From assembly GCF_005233515.1 (NCBI RefSeq), contig NZ_QFZZ01000010.1, forward strand, positions 62,001 to 126,000: a stretch of 64,000 nucleotides of DNA, read 5' to 3'. This stretch comes from Pseudomonas sp. CFBP13508 (lineage in GTDB: Bacteria; Pseudomonadota; Gammaproteobacteria; Pseudomonadales; Pseudomonadaceae). A program made the translations under genes and the position numbers. Position 1 is the first letter of the stretch; every line of letters begins with the position of its first letter. Below are positions 32,630-41,900 of this stretch, piece after piece. The notes under the pieces are model-generated. The model saw only the letters and a program-made list of their open reading frames with translations. It had not been told where the DNA came from and did not search any database.

Positions 32630-33248
32630 TTACATCCGCGACGGTCAGGAGATCTATCGCAACTCCTTCGCGATCATTCGCCGCGAGGCCAATCTGGCGC
32701 GCATTCCCGCCGATCTGGAAAAACTTGCGGTGCGGGTGATCCACGCCTGCGGCATGGTCGAGGCCATCGACGGTCTGCAATTCTCCGAGGGCGCGGGCAA
32801 GGCCGGGCGCGATGCTCTGGCGGCCGGTGCGCCGATTCTCTGCGACGCGCGGATGGTTTCCGAAGGCGTGACCCGCGCGCGCCTGCCGGCCAATAACCAA
32901 GTGATCTGCACTTTGCGCGACGACAGTGTGCCGGAGCTCGCCCGTGAGCTGGGCAACACCCGCTCGGCCGCCGCGCTGGAGCTGTGGCGCCCGCACCTCG
33001 AAGGCAGTGTGGTGGTGATCGGCAACGCACCAACCGCGCTGTTCTACTTGCTGGAAATGCTCGACGCCGGCGCGCCAAAACCGGCACTGATCCTCGGATT
33101 CCCCGTGGGTTTTGTCGGCGCTGCCGAATCGAAAGCGGCACTGGCCGCCGACAGTCGCGGCGTGCCGTTCGTGATCATGCAAGGCCGCTTGGGCGGCAGC
33201 GCCATGGCCGCCGCCGCCGTCAATGCCCTCGCTACGGAGATCGAATGA
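32622..33248 (+). CDS. cobH: Precorrin-8X methylmutase
   Basis: A 208-residue isomerase that moves the C11 methyl to C12, giving hydrogenobyrinic acid. The diagnostic active-site segment VRVIHACGMVEAIDGLQFSE contains the catalytic His. GNAPTALFYLLEMLDAG and ILGFPVGFVGAAESK are conserved. Start at ATG 32622 inside the cobG end; the stop overlaps the cobI start. The longer open frame to the left is a shadow of cobG. Confidence 0.96.
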   Translation: MLDYIRDGQEIYRNSFAIIRREANLARIPADLEKLAVRVIHACGMVEAIDGLQFSEGAGKAGRDALAAGAPILCDARMVSEGVTRARLPANNQVICTLRDDSVPELARELGNTRSAAALELWRPHLEGSVVVIGNAPTALFYLLEMLDAGAPKPALILGFPVGFVGAAESKAALAADSRGVPFVIMQGRLGGSAMAAAAVNALATEIE

Positions 33249-33979
33249 TGCAGGCCAAAGGACGTCTGATCGGCCTCGGTGTCGGCCCCGGTGATCCGGA
33301 ACTGATCACTGTCAAAGCCTTGCGCCTGTTGCGCGAATCGCCAGTGGTCGCGTATTTCGTGGCCAAGGGCAAGAAGGGCAATGCGTTCGGCATCATCGAG
33401 GCGCATCTGGTCGAGGCGCAGAATCTGCTGCCGCTGGTCTACCCGGTGACCACCGAAGCGTTGCCGGCACCGCTGTCGTATGAGCAGGTCATCAGCGATT
33501 TCTACGACGAAGCCGCTGTGGCGGTCGCCGAGCATCTGGATGCCGGCCGCGACGTGGCGGTGATCTGCGAAGGCGACCCGTTCTTCTACGGCTCCTACAT
33601 GTACCTGCATGACCGCCTCGCCAGCCGTTATGAGGCTGAAGTCGTGCCCGGCGTGTGCTCGATGCTCGGCGGCGCTTCGGTGCTGGGAGCGCCGCTGGTG
33701 TATCGCAATCAGAGCCTGTCGGTGCTTTCCGGCGTACTGCCTCACGAAGAACTGAAGCGGCGTCTGGCCGATGCCGATGCGGCGGTGATCATGAAACTGG
33801 GGCGCAACTTTCCCAAGGTGCGTCAGGTGCTGGAGGAACTCGGCCTCGCCGAGCGTGCGTTGTATGTCGAGCGCGCGACCATGGCCAATCAGAAGATCGT
33901 GCCGATGGATCAGGTCGAGCCGATGTCCTCGCCGTACTTCTCGCTGATCATCGTCCCGGGCGAACGGTGGCAAGGTTGA
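33245..33979 (+). CDS. cobI: Precorrin-2 C20-methyltransferase
   Basis: A 244-residue tetrapyrrole methylase adding the C20 methyl. GLGVGPGDPELITVKALRLL forms the SAM/precorrin loop; VICEGDPFFYGSYMYLHDRL and VVPGVCSMLGGASVLGAPLV are family-typical. The gene opens with ATGATG at 33245-33250 and either ATG could be used. The cobH stop overlaps both. The stop overlaps the cobJ start (TGATG), so cobGHIJ is tightly coupled. Confidence 0.95.
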   Translation: MMQAKGRLIGLGVGPGDPELITVKALRLLRESPVVAYFVAKGKKGNAFGIIEAHLVEAQNLLPLVYPVTTEALPAPLSYEQVISDFYDEAAVAVAEHLDAGRDVAVICEGDPFFYGSYMYLHDRLASRYEAEVVPGVCSMLGGASVLGAPLVYRNQSLSVLSGVLPHEELKRRLADADAAVIMKLGRNFPKVRQVLEELGLAERALYVERATMANQKIVPMDQVEPMSSPYFSLIIVPGERWQG

Positions 33980-35679
33980 TGAGCCAAGCGACTCCCGCCA
34001 TCGTCATTCTCGGCCAGGGCAGCCTCGCCACGGCGCGGCGCATTCAACAGGTCTACCCGGCGGCGCAGGTCCATGGCCTTGCCGGACGGGTTGAAGGCGC
34101 CGACAGCCGCTATGAGGAATTCGGCGCGACCCTGCGCGCGTTGTATCAGCAGGACACGCCGATCATTGCCCTGTGCGCAGCCGGCATTGTCATTCGCACG
34201 CTGGCGCCGCTGTTGCTGGAGAAAGGCGCCGAACCCGCCGTGCTGGCGGTGGCCGAAGACGGCAGCGCGGTGGTGCCGTTGCTCGGTGGCCTCGGCGGGG
34301 TCAACGTCATGGCCCGGGAGATTGCGGCGGCGCTGCAAGTCGCGCCGGCGATCACCACCAGCGGCGAATTGCGCTTTGGCACCTGCCTGCTCAATCCGCC
34401 AAGCGGCTACGCACTGGCTGATCTGGAATCGGGCAAACGCTTCGTTTCCGATCTGCTCGCCGGGCACAGCGTGCGCATCGAAGGCACGGCGCCGTGGCTG
34501 GATCAGGCGCAGTTGCCGCAGGATCCGCAGGCGCAGCGGTCGATTCATGTGAGCAGTGCGCAGCGGGTGGCCAGCGCCGATGAATTGCTGATTTACCCGC
34601 GCAGTGTGGCGGTGGCAGTGAGTGCTGAGGTGGCGGATCTGCCGAACGCCATTCGCGCTGCGTTGCACCAGGCCAGCGTGGCCTTGCCGGCACTGGCGTG
34701 TCTGGTGGCAGCGGACGCTGAAATGGCCGCATCGAATCTGCGCGAGGCTGCGCTCGAGTTAGGCGTGCCGCTGCGCTTCGTCGCAGCGCAAAACGATCTT
34801 CAGGCGTTGGCCCGAGTTGCAGTGCCTGCGGCGAAGGTGATCAGCGCAGAACATCTGGCGATCGCGATTGCCGAGCAACCGCTGGACGTGTCGCAAATCG
34901 GCCGTCCGCGCGGTCGCCTCGCGGTCATTGGCCTTGGCCCCGGCGCCGCCGAACTGATGGTGCCCGCGGTGAAAGCCGAACTGGCCCGCGCCACCGATGT
35001 ACTGGGCTATGAAACCTACGTGCGCATGGCCGGCCCGTTCCGCGACGATCAAGTGCAGCACTGCACCGACAATCGCGAAGAAATGCAGCGTGCCCGCCAT
35101 GCTTTCAGGCTCGCCGCCGAAGGCCGCTCGGTGATCGTGGTTTCCTCGGGCGACCCGGGCGTATTCGCCATGGCCGCCGCGGTGCTCGAAGCCCTGCACG
35201 AATCGGACGATCCGGCGTGGCACAGCGTCGATCTGGAAATCCTCCCGGGCGTCTCCGCCTCGCTGGCCACTGCGGCTCAGGCCGGTGCGCCGCTGGGCCA
35301 CGACTTCTGCGTGATGTCACTGTCGGACAACCTCAAGCCCTGGGCGATCATTGAGAAACGTCTGGATCTGGCCGCCGAAGCGGATCTGGTCCTGGCGTTC
35401 TACAACCCGATTTCCCGGGCGCGCCCGTGGCAACTGGGTCGGGCGCTGGAGATCGTCGCGCAGCACCGCTTGCCTGAAACACCGGTGGTGCTCGGTCGGG
35501 ACATCGGCCGACCGGGGCAGACGCTGCGCACCACGACGCTGGGCGCGTTGACGCCGGAACAGGTGGACATGCGCACGATGGTGCTGATCGGCTCTTCGAC
35601 CACCTGCACGTTTGCTCGTGCCGGGGGCGGTGACTGGGTTTATACGCCGCGTTGGTACGGGGACAAGCCGCTTTGCTGA
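33979..35679 (+). CDS. cobJ: CbiG-CobJ fusion: precorrin-3B C17-methyltransferase
   Basis: A 566-residue two-part protein. Residues ~1-310 resemble CbiG/CobE (IIALCAAGIVIRTLAPLLLE; VVPLLGGLGGVNVMAREIAA; a C-terminal CbiG-like segment near SVALPALACLVAADAEMAAS). Residues ~315-560 are the CobJ methylase (LAVIGLGPGAAELMVPAVKA; VSSGDPGVFAMAAAVLEALH; LAFYNPISRARPWQLGRALE; RTTTLGALTPEQVDMRTMV). CobJ methylates C17 and drives ring contraction. The CbiG part acts on the lactone in the anaerobic pathway, and its role in an aerobic cluster is unclear. The fusion is frequent in Pseudomonas. It is the last gene of cobGHIJ, followed by a strong hairpin. Confidence 0.94.
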   Translation: MSQATPAIVILGQGSLATARRIQQVYPAAQVHGLAGRVEGADSRYEEFGATLRALYQQDTPIIALCAAGIVIRTLAPLLLEKGAEPAVLAVAEDGSAVVPLLGGLGGVNVMAREIAAALQVAPAITTSGELRFGTCLLNPPSGYALADLESGKRFVSDLLAGHSVRIEGTAPWLDQAQLPQDPQAQRSIHVSSAQRVASADELLIYPRSVAVAVSAEVADLPNAIRAALHQASVALPALACLVAADAEMAASNLREAALELGVPLRFVAAQNDLQALARVAVPAAKVISAEHLAIAIAEQPLDVSQIGRPRGRLAVIGLGPGAAELMVPAVKAELARATDVLGYETYVRMAGPFRDDQVQHCTDNREEMQRARHAFRLAAEGRSVIVVSSGDPGVFAMAAAVLEALHESDDPAWHSVDLEILPGVSASLATAAQAGAPLGHDFCVMSLSDNLKPWAIIEKRLDLAAEADLVLAFYNPISRARPWQLGRALEIVAQHRLPETPVVLGRDIGRPGQTLRTTTLGALTPEQVDMRTMVLIGSSTTCTFARAGGGDWVYTPRWYGDKPLC

Positions 35680-35684
35680 ACCTG

Positions 35685-35720
35685 ACGCCGAGGCAAGTTG
35701 TAAACAAGTTGCCTCGGCGT
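35685..35720. terminator. Terminator-like hairpin after cobJ
   Basis: ACGCCGAGGCAA at 35685-35696 pairs exactly with TTGCCTCGGCGT at 35709-35720 around a 12-base loop. It starts five bases after the cobJ stop. No U-tract follows, so Rho-assisted or attenuating behaviour is possible. It separates the cob operon from the toxin gene. Confidence 0.65.
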
Positions 35721-35969
35721 GACATCCAGTCAAACATCACTGGCAGGTTCTTCAGTCTTCAACTGAGCGCTGCAAGCGTTGGTCAGGCTGTTGACAGCGT
35801 GCGAGTAATAACCCCAGCATGAACTTATATATTTCCGGATCATGCGCATAAGCAACTACATCGTTGGTGTATGTTTCCCGGGAAATTATTTGAGTCTTGT
35901 GCTTTTTGAAGTCGCCTCGCCGACAGCATAACTTCATTCGGATTCTTTAATTGAATCAGGTGAAGTCTT
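35721..35969 (+). promoter_or_regulatory. AT-rich leader of the large toxin gene
   Basis: This ~250-bp stretch is visibly more AT-rich than its neighbours (e.g. TTATATATTTCCGG, GGGAAATTATTTGAG). It ends with AGGTGA (35958-35963) six bases before the toxin ATG. It must contain the toxin promoter. A TTGACA at 35791 lacks a well-spaced -10, so I do not assign elements. No small gene is credible here. Confidence 0.45.
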
Positions 35970-38900
35970 ATGGGTGTCATGGAACAGTATGTTGGCGAGT
36001 CGGGTTTCATTTCCGCTGAAGACTTCTCAACGCTGAAACGAAACTTCAAGGAGTTCTCCGCTTCTGCCGACTATTTACAACTGGTTGAGATATACGAGCG
36101 CGGGGGGCAGGCGGCGAGCCTTGCGGAAAAACTGCAGGCAATAACCCTCTTTCTCGCCTGTTTTGATCGCTTGGCCAACCGCAAGTCGGCGCGTGGCTCC
36201 ACGGCCGTTTACACAGTGGCAAACAGACTGCGCGGTTATGCGGTGCGCTTGACGAAGACTGTGAGCATGCTCAGCGACGCAGCCCCGCCAGTGCCGAAAA
36301 TCATGCATTTTGTCTGGGTCGGCGGCAGTGAAGTTGGCAGTATCCAGCGTGATTACATGAACATTTGGCGCCAGGTTCTGGCCGCCGAGGATTACCGGTT
36401 CAGTCTCTGGTACGACAGTGACGCCTTGCTCGCGTACGAGATGAACCGGGTCATTACCGACAGCGCCAGAGTCGATGCGATGGAATCGGGCGGTGACACA
36501 ATCAGCAAGCCCGCTGTATTGGCAAAGATGATCGAAGATCGTGCGCGGGTATTGAAGCGCGAGATGTTCGAGTTCCTGCAACAACCGCAATGGCGAGGCG
36601 ACGCCGATCAGGCCCGTATCGAGCTGATGGTGTGCGCTTACGGTAAAGACCGTGCGACTCTGGAAAACTTTCGCCAACACTGCCTGCAAACCCATCAGCA
36701 AATGGCGGGCGACGACTTGCAGTTGCGTGATGTTCGCCGGGAGTTTGCCGGGCATTTTCTGGAAGATATCTATCAGCGTGAAGTGGCCATGCGCGGCAAC
36801 TTTGCAGCGGCCAGTGATGTTGTGCGCTTGCAGGCTCAATACCAGGAGGGCGGTCGTTACAGTGACATGGATTACTTGCCGCCGTTGGTTGAAAAGCTGG
36901 GCGATGTCGATATCAGCAGTTACAACGCAGAACAACGTATTGGCGTGTTGCAGGTGTTGCTCAATAACGATGAAACATTGATGCCGGGTCGCGATCGTCA
37001 GCGTTATCTCGACAGAATCGGCACCATTGCCGCTGCGGATCTGGCAGCGTTGCAGACGTTTGCTCGCAATAAACACCGACCTGGCGAAATCTTTGTCGCC
37101 CCGCAAGAGCACTCGGCGCCGCTAGATGCGATGCGTCTTGGCACTGCTCATGGTATCCCCGTGGCGGGAGAAATGAATGCGCATATTCTTGCCCACGCGG
37201 AAAGTGGCATGACCATGGCGTACATGCAGATGATCCGCCTCAATTATGACTGTCTGCTGGAGGTCGAGCGTCGCGTGATTACCGATAGCATCGATACGAC
37301 AGACGCAGGGCGGCTGGTCGCGGTTATTCAGAACGTGGTGAATGAAGCACTCGCGCAGCAGAAGTTTCCGGCTTCAACGATCCATTTCGCCGCTGGCAGA
37401 CTCATCGAAGCTATCCATTCCTATTATCAGGACGGCATCAGAGTCGGCGCTCGCAGCACGATCACTCTTACCGGGCCGGGTGCCGCCGCAGCCGGGTTGA
37501 CCAAATACATTGAAGAGTATCTGCTGCCTGAGCAGATCGATGGCATTCGCAATCATCTGAAGTTGGTTGACGGCTACAACGTGTTCACCGAAGAGGAAAT
37601 GATTTCCGGCTGGACGGTTAATGACGATGAGACGCAATGGCTGGCCAATGAGCAGGAGAAATGGCGCAGCGGCAAACTCAAGTCGCGTTATACCGGCCAG
37701 CTGGCGGATCTGCTCAAGCCGCAACAGACGCTGACGTTCAAGCAGGGCTGGCCGGTGGTGGGCGGTAAACCGGTGTTGCTGACGGCGGTCTTGCAGCAAT
37801 GGATCGATGACCTGGGCGAACCTTTTGTCTACGCCATGCGCGAAAAAATCAGCGGTGACATCACCTTCACCGATGCTGTTTCCATCGGCTTCGAAACGCG
37901 TCAGTTGATCCGTGCGCAAACGGTAAGCGAGTTGCCGGTTTCCCATGGCGCCGAAACGTCCAGCAATCTCAACGAATTGTTCAGCCGAATCGCCCACGAC
38001 TCGCTGCCGCTGGAGCAACTGAGTCCGTTGGTGCGGGTCCTGCTCGGGGGGATTTTCGGCGCGGCCAGTCTCGACGAGGCGGGCTTCGCGGCTGCCTGGC
38101 AAACTACCCGCGAGCTTGCCGTTGAAACCGACGGCGACGGCACGTTCGCGCGTTTTGACGCCATCGAAAAAGCCATTCGTCAGCGCCAGGGGCCGGCCCT
38201 CGAGGCCGCCCTGATGCGCGGCGCGGCGCATCCCTTGCTGGCGGCGCGCGAGCTCAAGGTCCAGGCGCTCTTCGAACCGCTGACGGTGCGGCAGTGGGGC
38301 ATACGTATCGGGCAAATCAATCGCACCGCGCAGCGCGAGTACCGCACCCGGATCCTTGAGCGCAGCGCGCAGGTGCGCGAAGTGTTCGTCGGCGCAGGAG
38401 CCCTTTGCGCCAGGCAATTGCCGCAGGATTTGCTGATGCAGACGATCAGCGACCCCGGGCGCCGCTGTTACCCGCTGGCGCTGTTGACGGGCGCGGCGTT
38501 GGTGGCAGGCGAGTCAGCCGAGCGCACACTGGTGGGGCGTGCCGCCACGGCAGATATTCACCCTGAACAAACCGGCTCAAGGGCTTTGCTCAGTGCGCTG
38601 AATGAACTGCGCAGCTTGCCGACCAGCGCCATCGGTGAGGCGCGCGGCCTGCAAAATCTGGACACGCTGATGCAAACGCTGGAGGCGAAGGATGCGTCTA
38701 CCGTTCTGCTGCTCGACACCGGTGATCACGCGTTGCTGATGGCCAAAGTGCAGGTGGACGGCCAGTTCGTTTACCGCTTCTATGACCCGAACTTTGCCAT
38801 CTATGCGTTCGCTGAAGGTGCCCATGCCAAGCTCGCCGTGGAGCGTTATCTGGGCGCAGGCGACAGTGCGCTGGCGAAGCTTTATGGACTGGGCGACATG

Positions 38901-41900
38901 GCCGGGGCGAAGTTCAACGTGATCGAACTGAACACCGAGGTGATCGCCGCACGCAGGCTCTCGTCGGGGTTGCGCGTGGACACTTTTCTGCACTCGCCTT
39001 CGAGCGACTCGCGCCGTGCTTCGGTCTGGGCCAGGCAAGCGCTGGCGCGCCAGCGGTCGCTCAGCGAAAACGCGCGGATGGGCGCAAGCCTGGCGCACGT
39101 GGATGCGCGTTACTGGGCACAGGCATTCAGCGATGCCACGCAGCAGTTGCGCAGTGCCCACTCGCTCGGGGGGGAATATCTGCCGCTGCTGGATACCCTC
39201 AAGCCCCAGGCGGACGGCACTTTTTCGCTGACCCTGGCCGACGCGCAGAAACCGCATCAGACACGAATGGCAAGCACTGCCGATCCGCGCTTCGAGCAGC
39301 TCAAGCAGCATCTGGAACGAATGGTCAAAGCCACAAAAGCCGCTGCTCCTGGCGAATCTGACGGCGGCAGCCGCCTGAGTTTCGCCTTTGCGCTCCAGAC
39401 CCTGATCACTGAAATGCGTTATCGCGAATACCAGGCCGGCGATCAAGTGCCCGCCTTGTCGATCGCGCTGCAAGTGCAGACCTACGTCAGTTATGCGCAA
39501 CTGGGTTTCGCCGTGGTCAGCGATAGCGCTCAGGTGATCAATCTGGTGCGACAAGTGGCCGCCAGTGAACAGGCACTGCGCCTGAGCCAGTCAGCGCTGG
39601 CCGGCCGGGTACTCGGGGCGGCAGCCACCGGTGTCGGCTTTGCATTTTCGCTGGTCAACATCGGCTTCGACATTTACAACCTTTCGCTGGCGGAGAATTA
39701 CGAGCAGCGTTCGCGCTTATCTACGTCGCTGGCATTCAATGTCGCGGCGTTGGGGCTGGATATTGTCGCACTGGCCGCCGGTGGAGCAGTGGGCGCAGCG
39801 GCGGCTGTCCTGTCCGTGCCGCTGCTGGGTGTCGGCATCGGTGCGACGGCCATTGCCAGCAACCTGGGGCAGATCGCCGACAAGGCCACCGAGGTCGGCA
39901 ATCATTTGCGTGCCATCCACAACGCTTATCAGCCAGGCGCTTTCAGGTTGACCGACGGGGTGTTGCACTTCCCGGCCGAAGCCGTGATTACCCACCTCGA
40001 TCTGCAAGACCGACAGGTGCGTTTCGACAGTCAGCGGTTTTATCCGTGGAGCGGTGGCCCATTTGAATTGCCGCAGTACAACGATGATCCGAAACTGGTC
40101 CATCTTTCCCTGAACATTCGCCAGGCCTTTGGCCTGCCCGAGCGTGCAGCGCTGAACCTGCAGGCTGATACTGTGCTGTTGCCCTGCACGCCGCTGTGTT
40201 ACTACGGCTACGAATACCAGTTGGGCGGTGCCGGCCATGTCTACGAGCCCCTGCCGGGCGAACAGGTCGAACCGCGCAGTGCCAGTGAACGTCCCGAGCC
40301 GAGCTGGTTTTCGCATTTCAACTCGTTGGGAGCGCTGGGCGATGCGCTGAGGGTAGAGCTGGACGAGCGCATCCACACCCGCTACCCGCAATTGCGCAAC
40401 CGCCTGGCAGACAAGCTGGAATATGACGAACACGGCAGACAGCACTTTTACCTGCACAGCACGCCGTCGCTCAAACACATTCTCTACAAGCTCCTTCCTG
40501 TCTACAAACCGACGACGATCAGCGTGCAACTGGATGATCAGGTTCGCCAGATAGCGGTTGCGACCCTGCCCGATGAATGGCGGCAGAAACTCTCCTACGA
40601 AATTTCCGCTCCGCCAGGGCACCGTCAGCTGCGCCTGACTCCTGGTTTGAAGCAGGTGACATTGACCGGTTACGGCAAATGGCGGGTGCATGCGCCTTGG
40701 GTCAGTGTCGAGCAGGTCAGTTTCGGCACCACACCTTCACCGGAAGGTGATGGCGCGCGACTTTATCTGGCGGGGCGCCATTTGACGGTCGACGCTATCG
40801 TGCTGTCGGCTTTCGAGGGAACGATCGAGCTGGCCGGCGGCGAGTTGTTTGAGCTGGACTGGCAACGCAATGCATTGCGCCTGGTCTGCGTTACTCTCGG
40901 CGATACCAACAACTCAGGCGAAGTGATGGCCCGCCTGGGCAAACTGGATCGTGAACAACGTCTCACTGCGGGCTACCTGGCGCTTCAGCGATTCAACGTG
41001 CCGTTGCAACCCGCCACCCGCCCGCTGCGCACAACGGCCTACTACGACGTCGCGCAAAAGCGCCTGTTGTACGCGCGGGACGTACCGGTTGACGTCCACG
41101 AAGGCTTGTTGCTGGGTGCCGCCACCGCTGATCACGCGTGGTTCTATCACCCCGATCACGCTACGGTCTGGCGCGTCGATGCGATCAGCGGCCTGGTCGT
41201 GCGCCGCTATCGTTTACTGAGCGTCAAGTCCGCCACGAAAATCACCGCTTTCAGGCAACTCGCGGACGGCACTTTGCGTGTCTCGCAACAGTTGATTGAA
41301 CGAAAGGACGTGAACGTACGCACCACGCTTGAATTTCATCTGACCGATCAGGGCGTGACGCTCACAGATATGAAGATGTGGACGGACGATCTGCAAGACT
41401 CTTTCCTGAAGCCGGAGCCGGGCACCAGAACAGCGTTTTTGCGCTACCGCCAGAAGACACGTCGCGCCTACGCTGACGGGGCCACGACCATGGCCTCGGC
41501 GATCCGCACCTGGACCTGCGCGCCCTATCTGCATGTTCAAGCTTATTGCCTCGATAAACTGCTCGAGCGAGCGTGGATCGGGGTCCGTAACGGTCGATAC
41601 TTCGGGGCTGACACCGTCAGCGACACAGACCGAGTGCTGCTGATGCCCACATCGTCTGATCCGGGCACCGCGCTGCTGTTCTACAGCAAGCAAAGCCGCA
41701 TGCTCAGCCACGGCATCGAACTGTCCGACAACGTTTTCTGGCACAAGGCGCTGGCCAGGGACGTGGTCGATCTCAGGCGCATCGGCTACCGCTACCTGGC
41801 TACCCTGAACGATGGTCGATTGTTCGAAATCGACCTTAACGCCAGGGACGATAACTGGCTGTCCGAAATCGACGGAAACGTTCTGCAGTTCGTTGGCCTC

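Noticed and set aside
35791..35832. TTGACA promoter for the large toxin
   Set aside because: The nearest TATATT-like -10 is about 30 bases away, outside the allowed spacer range.
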